In this document: one piece after another, positions 1 to 5,808 of the stretch | Layout of the letters: each line of letters starts with the position of its first letter | Position numbering within the stretch: the stretch's first letter is position 1 | DNA from: Microcaldota archaeon | Lineage (GTDB): Archaea > Micrarchaeota > Micrarchaeia > Micrarchaeales > CABMGC01 | Reading direction: 5' to 3' | NCBI GenBank assembly: GCA_030040595.1 | Contig: JASHTL010000078.1 | Coordinates: 1-9,982 of the forward strand | DNA: 9,982 nucleotides | Program-made: the position numbers and the translations under genes | Notes under the pieces: model-generated | Told to the model about the DNA's origin: nothing | Databases searched by the model: none | Seen by the model: only the letters and a program-made list of their open reading frames with translations

Positions 1-2
1 CC

Positions 3-563
3 TCGGCCGTATCAACAAATACGTCATCCGGCTATGGATCCACCATAACGGTCAGTTCGCAAACAGGATCGCTGAACAGCACGCCGATCGAGATGAGCTC
101 GACTGTGGCTCAGGCGCTTATAAGGTCAACCCTCTCCCAGTATTCCGGATACGACCTCTTCAACCCGAACTCTCCGACAAACATTTCCGATCTTGAGACC
201 GTGGTGCCGCAGCTTGCCGGAAACGCGACAAGTGGCTGGGTAACTTATGCTGCCGGCTCCAACACCACTGCAAACGCCTCGATAGAATATGTGGTCATAA
301 CAACGAACAACGCCCAGCCGATCTCGGCTGCGCTGAACAACGCGACGATCTATGACCTGCCAATGACGCTAAAGACCTCCAACTCGGGCACCGTGAACGG
401 ATTCACTTACACATATGCCCAGTACGTAAACGCGACTGCAAACTTCCAGGCCTTGTCAGGATACAAGAATGGCCACGCCGTTGGCGTTACCATAAACTCC
501 TATCCGATATACACAATGAACGAGACTGCCCTGGTAAGCGCTGTGGCGAACGCAACGCCTTGA
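3..563 (+). CDS. C-terminal part of a secreted surface-type protein (5' end outside window)
   Basis: The frame is open from the left edge, so the Met codon at 93 is most likely internal and only the last ~186 residues are seen. The segment is rich in Asn, Thr, Ser, Ala and Tyr and poor in charged residues, as in archaeal exported or cell-wall proteins. It carries many N-glycosylation sequons (NIS, NAT, NTT, NAS and NET types), including a dense NTTANAS run. This composition points to life outside the membrane. No C-terminal membrane helix, LPXTG-like or other sorting tail is visible; the protein ends in a plain VANATP. The signal peptide, if any, would lie upstream of the window. It runs tail-to-tail into the next gene with a 57-base gap. 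The family is not recognised. The coding call is solid, the surface role is inferred from composition. Confidence 0.8.
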   Translation, partial: SAVSTNTSSGYGSTITVSSQTGSLNSTPIEMSSTVAQALIRSTLSQYSGYDLFNPNSPTNISDLETVVPQLAGNATSGWVTYAAGSNTTANASIEYVVITTNNAQPISAALNNATIYDLPMTLKTSNSGTVNGFTYTYAQYVNATANFQALSGYKNGHAVGVTINSYPIYTMNETALVSAVANATP

Positions 564-620
564 CTGCAGTGATGCGCAAGGACTCTTTCTCGCCAGGCGT
601 TATACCGCTTCAGGGCTTCG

Positions 621-1490
621 TCATATGTGGTTTGCAGCTTTTGCCTTGTAGTATGCGAGCACGCCAGAGGCCATGAGCGTGTCAGGGCTGACTCCGATAG
701 CCTTCACTATCCCGCATATCGAGTCAACGTCGAGACTCATGTCCATGCTGTAGAGGTAGTATAGCGCTATCAGATACACTATCGGATTCTTGAACCTGAC
801 AGGCTCGAATGCGTTTAGCGCCTCTGCGTTCGCCTGCATGCCCAGCGCCACGACCATGGATTCCATCTTTTCAGTGGACATCTCCTGGCCTGCAAAAGCA
901 AGGCTGCCTATAGAAGTGATGTATGGCAGGGCTTCAGGAGTCAGGCGTGTCCGCTCCGCGCCTGCCTCAATTGTGTTTTCCAGCTCCCTGATGGCAAGAT
1001 CAGAGAGATCGCCTGAGAGGTCCAGCAGGCCCAGGTAAAGCTTCTTGAAGAACTGGCCGTCAGGCCCGGTTTCGTTGAGTCTCTCGCTGATGAAATTGTA
1101 CTCGCCGGAGAGGTATTCCTTCGAATACTCTATCACGTAGCCTGCTATCCTGTGGTCCGGAGGTATGCCCATTGCCCTTACCACCTCGGCTACGAGGGTT
1201 ATGGTAGGCTCCTTCCCGTTCGCCTTGACGAAATAGACGGCGTTGACATAAACAAGCTCGTTCTCGTACTTTAGCTCGGAGAGCGCCTTGAGGTATTCCT
1301 GCTTCGGCTCCTGGCCCGCTGCCCTGACAAGCGCGATAACGCCTTCCGGCGTTATCTCCTTGGCTGAGAATGCGAGCGCGCCTGCAGCGGCAATGTATCC
1401 TATTATGCCCTTGTCCAGGTACTGCATCACGTCGGGCGTGTACATAGCGCGCAGTATCTCGAGAGTCAGCATGTTGACACACGTGTCCAT
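621..1490 (-). CDS. Protein with four predicted P1/L12-like helical repeats
   Basis: This 289-residue soluble, mostly helical protein belongs to no family I can name. Four units of about 45 residues can be lined up at roughly 29-71, 79-122, 188-230 and 236-283. Each reads as a Tyr/Ala-rich helix, a turn with (G/A)KE- or QE-like residues, a second helix ending in a small-residue turn (VRAAGQ, VRAMGI, VVALGM, VKAIGV), then a third helix. This is the pattern of the N-terminal dimerisation domain of archaeal ribosomal stalk protein P1 (YIYAALLL...GKEIT...VLEAAGVE). The units form two pairs separated by a linker at 123-187, suggesting duplication of a two-unit module. The acidic Ala/Glu hinge and C-terminal tail of true P1 are absent, so it is not the stalk protein itself. 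The Met at 1490 follows an AAGGA-like ribosome site, but the frame stays open and protein-like upstream, so the start is uncertain. Confidence 0.78.
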   Translation of the reverse strand: MDTCVNMLTLEILRAMYTPDVMQYLDKGIIGYIAAAGALAFSAKEITPEGVIALVRAAGQEPKQEYLKALSELKYENELVYVNAVYFVKANGKEPTITLVAEVVRAMGIPPDHRIAGYVIEYSKEYLSGEYNFISERLNETGPDGQFFKKLYLGLLDLSGDLSDLAIRELENTIEAGAERTRLTPEALPYITSIGSLAFAGQEMSTEKMESMVVALGMQANAEALNAFEPVRFKNPIVYLIALYYLYSMDMSLDVDSICGIVKAIGVSPDTLMASGVLAYYKAKAANHI

Positions 1491-1621
1491 GCCGTTCCTT
1501 ATCGCCTTTGCCGCTATCTCCTTTATCTCCTGCGCAGTGGCATACTGTGGTATACTGCTTCCGTATTCTGCCGTATCAACACCCGCACAAAACTCTCTGC
1601 TCCCTGAATACTTGCGGTTGA

Positions 1622-1636
1622 ATATATATAAAAAAT
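1622..1636 (-). promoter_or_regulatory. TATA box for the minus-strand repeat protein
   Basis: The minus strand reads ATTTTTTATATATAT, a strong archaeal TATA-type run in otherwise balanced sequence. It predicts a start of transcription near 1600-1605. That is about 110 bases before the ATG at 1490, unlike the near-leaderless spacing of the other genes here, and this is one reason to doubt that ATG. Confidence 0.55.
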
Positions 1637-1801
1637 CTTGCTCTGGGAGTGTGAGATGTTGGGCTTTGCCGACAAATGTAGACCTGCAGGTTTGACTGAG
1701 GCTGAGAATAACACTGACATTCTATTGTGGCGCAGGCTATTACCTTACCAGATAAATTCAGGTCTTCATGTCTAATAGTAATTTTGTTGGAATATTGACA
1801 G

Positions 1802-1831
1802 CCATAAGGCCAGGCTTATTGGCTTAAAGCC
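1802..1831. repeat. Cluster of short inverted and direct repeats (GGCTT/AAGCC)
   Basis: The stretch has GGCTTA twice (1813-1818 and 1821-1826) followed by AAGCC at 1827-1831, giving GGCTT-A-AAGCC, and an outer ATAAG/CTTAT pair at 1804-1819. The stems are only about 5 bp. It could be a weak hairpin or a regulator site at the edge of the AT-rich segment, or chance. Confidence 0.25.
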
Positions 1832-1917
1832 GGATATGAGGATCTATGCATTTATATATGGTTATATATAGAATAGTCAGTTTAGTGTTAAATTACTAAT
1901 ATTTTATCCTTAAAACG

Positions 1918-1931
1918 ATATATTTATATAT
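1918..1931 (+). promoter_or_regulatory. TATA box of the Fic-family gene
   Basis: ATATATTTATATAT is centred about 28 bases before the ATG at 1953, so transcription should begin at or within a few bases of the start codon. No ribosome-binding site precedes the ATG, in keeping with a leaderless mRNA. The wider surroundings are AT-rich, which lowers certainty about the exact box. Confidence 0.6.
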
Positions 1932-1952
1932 GAAATAGCTCTTTATCATATC

Positions 1953-3284
1953 ATGCGAAAATACGAGATGCTGAAGGTGATTCTTCAATCACAGAAAGGG
2001 ATAAGTCCAAATGACCTCTCAAAGAGGTTAGACACAGCTTTGCCTAATGTATACACATACTTAGCCCAACTTCTATCGGAAGGGTTTATCACAAAACTTA
2101 AGGACGGGTCTTATACCGCCAACAAGACAAATGAAAAGACAGGGCAATTAATGAACCTGCAGGCAATGGCTCCGGAAAATTTCCATAAATTAATCTCGGT
2201 GGATTTTAAACTGGTCTTAGAGCAATTATGTAAAAACCTGAAAACAGAAGGGGCTTCACTTACTGAATATCAATCTAGGCAGGTAGAAAATGTAGCCATA
2301 CCTCTACGTATTGTGCTAAAAATATCAAAACGCCCTGTAGTCTATTGCCTGAAATTAAATGAAAGTTTGGTATCTACGTTGCTTAGATATCATGACTTAG
2401 AACCAACCTTTACCATAATTGACTTTCAAAAAATGATCGGAAGCCTGCGTTTAGTAAGACCAAGAGACCTAAATAAGCCCATAAAGAGTGATTCTGAAGT
2501 AAAAGAAATGTGCGATCGGTTCTACAAGGAGAACAAGGATGACCTGATCTCAAAGGTTTCTGAATTCAAACCCGACGATAGGCTGATTGAACTTCTGAAA
2601 GTGGCTGACGATACCAATAAGGAATATACTTTATTTGCCAATGCGTTGGATGAGAATACCAGAATGACATTGAATGAACAATGGGAAAAAAGATACATAT
2701 ACAACACAAACAGCATTGAGGGGAACACTATGAGTGAGGATGAAGTTAACGAATTCCTCAAAAACGGAAAAGAGCCGAAGGAAATATCTCGAAGAGAGAT
2801 ATATGAAACTAGCAATACCTCGGAGGCCCTTAGATTTCTTAAAATAAAGTCTAACGAGGATGTAAACCAGGACTTGGCAAAGGAACTGCACTTTATGATA
2901 CAAAAGAACATAGACGAGAACCCGGGAAATTACAAAAATCTTTATAATTACATCAGACCGAACAGTCCGACTACCCCTCCACAGCATGTAAAACAAAGAA
3001 TGGAGGGTTTAATTGAATGGTATAAGAAGAATGAGGGCAAGATGCACCCGTTTATACTGGCTTCGGTATTTCACATGCAGTTTGAGACTATTCACCCGTT
3101 TGCAGATGGAAATGGAAGGGTGGGTAGATTACTGATGAATCATATCCTAATGCGTAATAATCACTTGCCAGTTACAATCATGGAAAAGACTAAGCAAAAT
3201 TATTATAGAGCATTGGAGAATGGAAGCCTACAGCAATTCTTGCTTTATTCTCTAAGCGGATTTATCGAAGAATACAAACGATAG
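1953..3284 (+). CDS. Fic-family protein with N-terminal winged-helix domain and built-in inhibitory motif
   Basis: Fic enzymes usually transfer AMP (sometimes another nucleotide monophosphate) to hydroxyl side chains of target proteins. The core motif HPFADGNGRVGR lies at residues 381-392, with catalytic H381, phosphate-binding G386-N387-G388 and R389/R392, so the site looks intact. Upstream, TNSIEGN (T252, E256, G257) matches the inhibitory helix signature (S/T)xxxE(G/N). This makes it a self-inhibited, class II-like Fic in which E256 would pair with R392. Residues 1-60 form a winged helix-turn-helix (ISPNDLSKRL, then VYTYLAQLLSEGFI), so the protein may bind DNA or control its own gene. Residues 64-200 are not recognised. 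Codons are AT-rich (many TTA, ATA, AAA) against GC-richer neighbours, suggesting horizontal gain. No separate antitoxin-like partner is evident. Family is certain; target and role in defence or signalling are not known. Confidence 0.93.
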   Translation: MRKYEMLKVILQSQKGISPNDLSKRLDTALPNVYTYLAQLLSEGFITKLKDGSYTANKTNEKTGQLMNLQAMAPENFHKLISVDFKLVLEQLCKNLKTEGASLTEYQSRQVENVAIPLRIVLKISKRPVVYCLKLNESLVSTLLRYHDLEPTFTIIDFQKMIGSLRLVRPRDLNKPIKSDSEVKEMCDRFYKENKDDLISKVSEFKPDDRLIELLKVADDTNKEYTLFANALDENTRMTLNEQWEKRYIYNTNSIEGNTMSEDEVNEFLKNGKEPKEISRREIYETSNTSEALRFLKIKSNEDVNQDLAKELHFMIQKNIDENPGNYKNLYNYIRPNSPTTPPQHVKQRMEGLIEWYKKNEGKMHPFILASVFHMQFETIHPFADGNGRVGRLLMNHILMRNNHLPVTIMEKTKQNYYRALENGSLQQFLLYSLSGFIEEYKR

Positions 3285-3398
3285 AATATCTCACCAAAGC
3301 GTTTACGAATAGTCTGACTCTGTCGAAAAAACCATGGTATTTCTACAAAACCCGGGTTATGAAATCTTACTGGAATTCCTGAAACAAAACGCAAGCGA

Positions 3399-3409
3399 TA
3401 AATTATTTC
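3399..3409 (+). promoter_or_regulatory. Possible TATA box for the 60-aa gene
   Basis: ATAAATTATTT is centred about 32 bases before the ATG at 3436, which would give a leader of only a few bases including a GGGGATCAGG purine-rich stretch. It favours 3436 over the upstream in-frame ATG at 3334 as the start. The local AT content makes this a weak call. Confidence 0.4.
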
Positions 3410-3435
3410 CATTCCATATTATTTTGGGGATCAGG

Positions 3436-3618
3436 ATGAAGTACGAGGAAAGAGTGGAGGACCTGAAGGCGGGGCACAAGGCCCTTGCAAAGAAGCTGAG
3501 CAGCCATGGCATAATGGAATTGCCGGAGAACGTGGACAAGAAGAAGCTTGAGCGCGCGTATGACAAGATAGCGAGAGAGTACGTGCTTGTGCTGAAGAAG
3601 AGATCCGAGCTATATTAG
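3436..3618 (+). CDS. Small charged helical protein, 60 aa, function unknown
   Basis: The protein is rich in Lys, Glu and Arg and predicted to be almost wholly helical, with heptad-like leucine/valine spacing at 1-25 and 34-58 around a proline turn (MELPENVD, 27-34). A short helical hairpin or coiled coil is plausible. I chose the Met at 3436 because GC-rich codons typical of resident genes (AAG, GAG, CTG, GCG) begin exactly there. The 34 codons back to an upstream ATG at 3334 are AT-rich like the Fic gene. A GGGGATCAGG stretch just before 3436 may serve as ribosome site. It converges with the two-helix membrane protein with only two bases between the stops. The family is not recognised. Confidence 0.65.
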   Translation: MKYEERVEDLKAGHKALAKKLSSHGIMELPENVDKKKLERAYDKIAREYVLVLKKRSELY

Positions 3619-3620
3619 CC

Positions 3621-3890
3621 TTATCTCCTTTTGCGCGGGGTGATCCTGTTCATTATCTTGTCGTAGTGGGAGAAGAGCAGTATCGCGGCGAAGACTATGA
3701 TTGAGAGCACCACTATCGCAGTTAGTATGTAGTTGAGTACGTATATCGCTCCGGTGGTGTACTGCCTGCCCACGTTCAGGGATATCAGCGTTGCAATGGA
3801 TATGCACGTGTCCAGGAAGAGCGATACGAGGGCTATCCTCTCGAGCAGCCTCTTCAGCCTTGCCACCCTCTTGACAGACTCAAAGCTCAT
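3621..3890 (-). CDS. Small two-helix membrane protein, 89 aa, function unknown
   Basis: Two hydrophobic segments, about 18-39 (IALVSLFLDTCISIATLISL) and 47-73, flank a short polar loop (NVGRQYTTG). Both ends are strongly basic: residues 1-18 carry several Lys/Arg and the tail ends KIMNRITPRKRR. By the positive-inside rule both termini should face the cytoplasm, with the loop outside. The start at 3890 has AAAGGATC just upstream and a TATA-like box about 23 bases away. Codon use is GC-richer than in the Fic and ATPase genes on either side, so it looks resident rather than acquired. No family is recognised and no catalytic residues are evident. Confidence 0.72.
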   Translation of the reverse strand: MSFESVKRVARLKRLLERIALVSLFLDTCISIATLISLNVGRQYTTGAIYVLNYILTAIVVLSIIVFAAILLFSHYDKIMNRITPRKRR

Positions 3891-3907
3891 GATCCTTTAT
3901 CTATGTG

Positions 3908-3919
3908 TAATTATTTATG
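3908..3919 (-). promoter_or_regulatory. TATA box of the two-helix membrane protein
   Basis: The minus strand reads CATAAATAATTA, centred about 23 bases before the ATG at 3890, the spacing expected for a leaderless or nearly leaderless archaeal transcript. It lies in the 111-base gap next to the end of the ATPase gene. Confidence 0.5.
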
Positions 3920-4001
3920 TGTGTTCTACTGCCATGTGTGGGGCTTTGTTGATTAGGTGGCATTTTATGTACGGGTTAGGGACCATTCTGACAAACACAA
4001 A

Positions 4002-5105
4002 TCAATCATTTATGTTTCTAGCCAACATATGATAGTAAGCTACTATTGGTGCTTTTATAAGTCTGTATCTGCCCCTGCTTACCTTCTTAAGTATCTTCAG
4101 GCTGACAAGTCTACCCACATATACCGGATCCACTCCTGCCGATGAGAGTTCCCCGCTAGTGAGATCTCTCCTGTTTAGTTTTGCTATCTTGAAAAACGAG
4201 CGTATATCATTGTCAGATGCAAGTCTTATTTCATTGTTAAGCCAAGGTCTACCGACTTCTAAGGCATCTTTTAATTTGGCTTCTACGTCCTTTTGCGTAA
4301 TCGTGCCACTCTCTATATAGCAAGCCCAAGCAATGCATTGTACCAGGTAGGGATACCCATTTGATAAATCATACACTTTCTCTATGCCCTCCTCGTTCCA
4401 TCTTGTATCAGTTCCTTTCAAAGGCTCTTCTAATACTTCTTTGATCTCTTTTGGTGTGAATGACTCCAGATTGAAGCTCGCCCCAGAGAAGATTCTGGCT
4501 ATTGGGGAATAATCTCTATCTAGTTTTTCCTCAAAACTTTCTCCTCCAGAAGCGACAAGTATTAATGGCACTTCGGACTGTGCCTCTACAATTGTTTTTA
4601 GCTCCCCTAGAGCCTCTGAGCTAAGATTATCCGCATCATCTATCTGTATCATTATGAAATCTATTCCGGGAATGCCATCGCGCACTTTTTGCCAGAGGTG
4701 ATATGGACTCTTCTCAGCCTCAGCTTTTATGTCCAAGTCCAATACTGGCGTGTGTATCGTAGACACCTTACCAGCAACACTTCTCAGTTTTTCTGTAAGT
4801 GTACTGTTTCTCTTTACTGTTTCTATGACGTCTTCTGATATCATGCGATATAGGTCTTTGTCGGTTGTTGTGTTTCCAAGCCTACGATACACTATGATGT
4901 TTTTGCCTTTTGTTTCGGCCTCAGCCTTGATCTTGTAAAGCATCGAGGTCTTGCCTATACCCCTATATCCATAGACTAATACCCCAGAGGATCTCTTATA
5001 GTGCACGGAGCTGTCTATTGTGTTGTTAACTACTCTTAGATATTCCTCCCGTCCTCCGAAATAATTTGGATCTGCATGATTCTGCGGACTATATGGGTTG
5101 GGCAT
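4002..5105 (-). CDS. Archaeal-type AAA/STAND ATPase with C-terminal winged helix
   Basis: The 367-residue protein has a Walker A motif GYRGIGKTS (46-54; K52, T53), a Walker B strand FIMIQIDD (150-157; D156-D157) and a sensor-1-like strand LILVASGG (181-188). An Arg in SPIARIF (R204) may act as a finger residue, and GYPYL (250-254) is a motif seen in the lid of STAND and archaeal (Arch_ATPase, AAA_16) ATPases. The N-terminal FGGREEYL (16-23) is also typical, as is the layout shared with Orc1/Cdc6-like proteins. Residues about 300-355 form a winged helix (LTSGELSSAGVDPVYVGRLVSLKIL, then the wing SRGRYRL). Such proteins are nucleotide-driven switches in signalling, replication or defence, and no effector domain is fused here. 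The gene is AT-rich, like the Fic gene, and probably acquired. It has its own promoter inside a perfect palindrome, so it may be tightly regulated. Fold and ATP binding are secure, the role is unknown. Confidence 0.9.
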   Translation of the reverse strand: MPNPYSPQNHADPNYFGGREEYLRVVNNTIDSSVHYKRSSGVLVYGYRGIGKTSMLYKIKAEAETKGKNIIVYRRLGNTTTDKDLYRMISEDVIETVKRNSTLTEKLRSVAGKVSTIHTPVLDLDIKAEAEKSPYHLWQKVRDGIPGIDFIMIQIDDADNLSSEALGELKTIVEAQSEVPLILVASGGESFEEKLDRDYSPIARIFSGASFNLESFTPKEIKEVLEEPLKGTDTRWNEEGIEKVYDLSNGYPYLVQCIAWACYIESGTITQKDVEAKLKDALEVGRPWLNNEIRLASDNDIRSFFKIAKLNRRDLTSGELSSAGVDPVYVGRLVSLKILKKVSRGRYRLIKAPIVAYYHMLARNIND

Positions 5106-5118
5106 GTTTATAATAACG

Positions 5119-5136
5119 TTTATTAATATTAATAAA
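5119..5136 (-). promoter_or_regulatory. Perfect 18-bp palindrome over the ATPase promoter
   Basis: TTTATTAATATTAATAAA equals its own reverse complement over all 18 bases. Read on the minus strand it offers the TATA element (TTTATTAATATT) about 24 bases before the ATPase ATG at 5105. It could act as an operator for a dimeric winged-helix regulator, possibly the ATPase itself or the Fic protein. A second box, CTTTTATAGG, lies at about 5142-5150. Short AT palindromes also arise by chance, so the operator role is inferred. Confidence 0.5.
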
Positions 5137-5219
5137 TCTTCCTATAAAAGTTTGGCATTGTGATACTTAATGATCTTGGGAGTATAATGTGAGGTGCGGG
5201 GTTTCAGATTTCACTGAAC

Positions 5220-5224
5220 AAAAA
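5220..5224 (-). terminator. Short T tract just after the 179-aa gene
   Basis: The minus strand has five T residues (TTTTT) four bases beyond the stop codon at 5229. Archaeal polymerases can stop at such U-runs, but this one is short and no hairpin is needed or seen. Confidence 0.3.
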
Positions 5225-5228
5225 GTAG

Positions 5229-5768
5229 CTAGGCAGAATCAGGAGTGAACTTCTCCCTGGCAAGCCTTTCTGTGAATAGCTCCTTGAGGCACTGTAGTTG
5301 CTTGTCTATCGCACTGTCGAATTTCGCCTGAGCCGCGCTCGAGAGCTGCCTGACCACCGCTTCCTCCTTATCGACCAGTTCCATTTGCGCCTCTGTCAGC
5401 CTGGCCACAAGCTCAGGCCTTTTAGGATTGACGTACACAAGCTCTCCGTCCTGAGCATGCCTTACGATAAGCACGCCTCCCTCCTTCCTTTCGCTGTCCA
5501 GGCCAATGGCAGGCATCGCGCGAAAAGGCAGGAAGAGACTGTTGTCCAGCGAGATGCCATCAACGTCTACGCCGTTCAGCCTGCCGTGCAGTATGTGGTG
5601 CGGCCTAGTCGGATCGACTCCGTCAATAAGCACCGTGCGGCGCGGCGGAGCTTTAGGGTCGAGATAGCTCACGTAAACGGTCCTGTTCATTGCTGCAAGC
5701 AGGTCGAACATCTGAGCCCTGGTGAGCGTGGCCGGCAGCGCTACATATCTAGTAATTCTTTCGTTCAT
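5229..5768 (-). CDS. Unrecognised 179-aa protein, beta-rich core with helical C-terminus
   Basis: Residues 1-30 contain a short helix (TRAQMFDLLAAMNR). Residues 30-115 alternate hydrophobic strands and turns (VYVSYL, RTVLIDGVD, HHILHGRLNGVDVDGISL, FLPFRAMPAIGL, GGVLIVRHA, GELVYV), consistent with a small beta barrel or sandwich. Residues 124-173 are a charged helix with coiled-coil character. No membrane segment, signal peptide or known catalytic motif is seen, and the single Cys (160) lies in the helical tail. The gene follows the reductase in the same direction with a 40-base gap holding its own TATA box, and the ATG at 5768 fits near-leaderless start. Composition matches the resident genes. 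The Arg/His-rich VDPTRPHHILHGR (51-63) could contact nucleic acid or phosphate, but this is speculation. Confidence 0.8.
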   Translation of the reverse strand: MNERITRYVALPATLTRAQMFDLLAAMNRTVYVSYLDPKAPPRRTVLIDGVDPTRPHHILHGRLNGVDVDGISLDNSLFLPFRAMPAIGLDSERKEGGVLIVRHAQDGELVYVNPKRPELVARLTEAQMELVDKEEAVVRQLSSAAQAKFDSAIDKQLQCLKELFTERLAREKFTPDSA

Positions 5769-5786
5769 GATAAGGGCTGGTCTGCC

Positions 5787-5798
5787 GTATAATAAAAA
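5787..5798 (-). promoter_or_regulatory. TATA box of the 179-aa gene, doubling as reductase 3' T tract
   Basis: The minus strand reads CTTTTTATTATACG around these bases, centred about 24 bases before the ATG at 5768. It begins about 10 bases after the stop codon of the reductase, so the T run could serve as terminator for one gene and promoter element for the next. Confidence 0.55.
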
Positions 5799-5808
5799 GA
5801 TTTGCTCC

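Larger units (their letters stand above)
1491..1952. other. 462-base intergenic region with divergent promoters and a possible 5' coding extension
   Basis: The part nearest 1490 is open in the frame of the minus-strand repeat protein back to a stop near 1720. From about 1580 to 1490 it reads like real protein (residues such as YATAQEIKEIAAKAIRNG) with the gene's own codon style, yet no ATG, GTG or TTG lies in that frame. The middle part, about 1640-1800, shows no gene or RNA that I can support. The right part, about 1840-1952, is extremely AT-rich and contains TATA-like runs at 1851-1870 and 1918-1931 and ends at the start of the Fic gene. The region marks the change from the GC-richer left flank to the AT-rich accessory segment. 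Confidence 0.6.

Noticed and set aside
1288..1695. A 135-residue frame on + opposite the repeat protein.
   Set aside because: It is the antisense shadow of Ala/Ile-rich helices and has no TATA box or family match.
1523..1720. A 65-residue minus-strand frame upstream of the repeat protein.
   Set aside because: It begins before the TATA box at 1622-1636, has mixed composition and ends in MPLRRR within the probable 5' part of the next gene's frame; more likely non-coding, though a frameshift link is noted as a finding.
3733..4032. A 99-residue hydrophobic frame on + over 3733-4032.
   Set aside because: It overlaps the opposite-strand membrane protein and the ATPase end; hydrophobicity results from the complementary strand of membrane-helix codons.
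5150..5228. A possible tRNA-like segment with GGTTTCAGATTTC resembling a T-arm.
   Set aside because: No matching acceptor, D-arm or anticodon stem can be built in the adjoining bases, and the T-loop consensus is not met.
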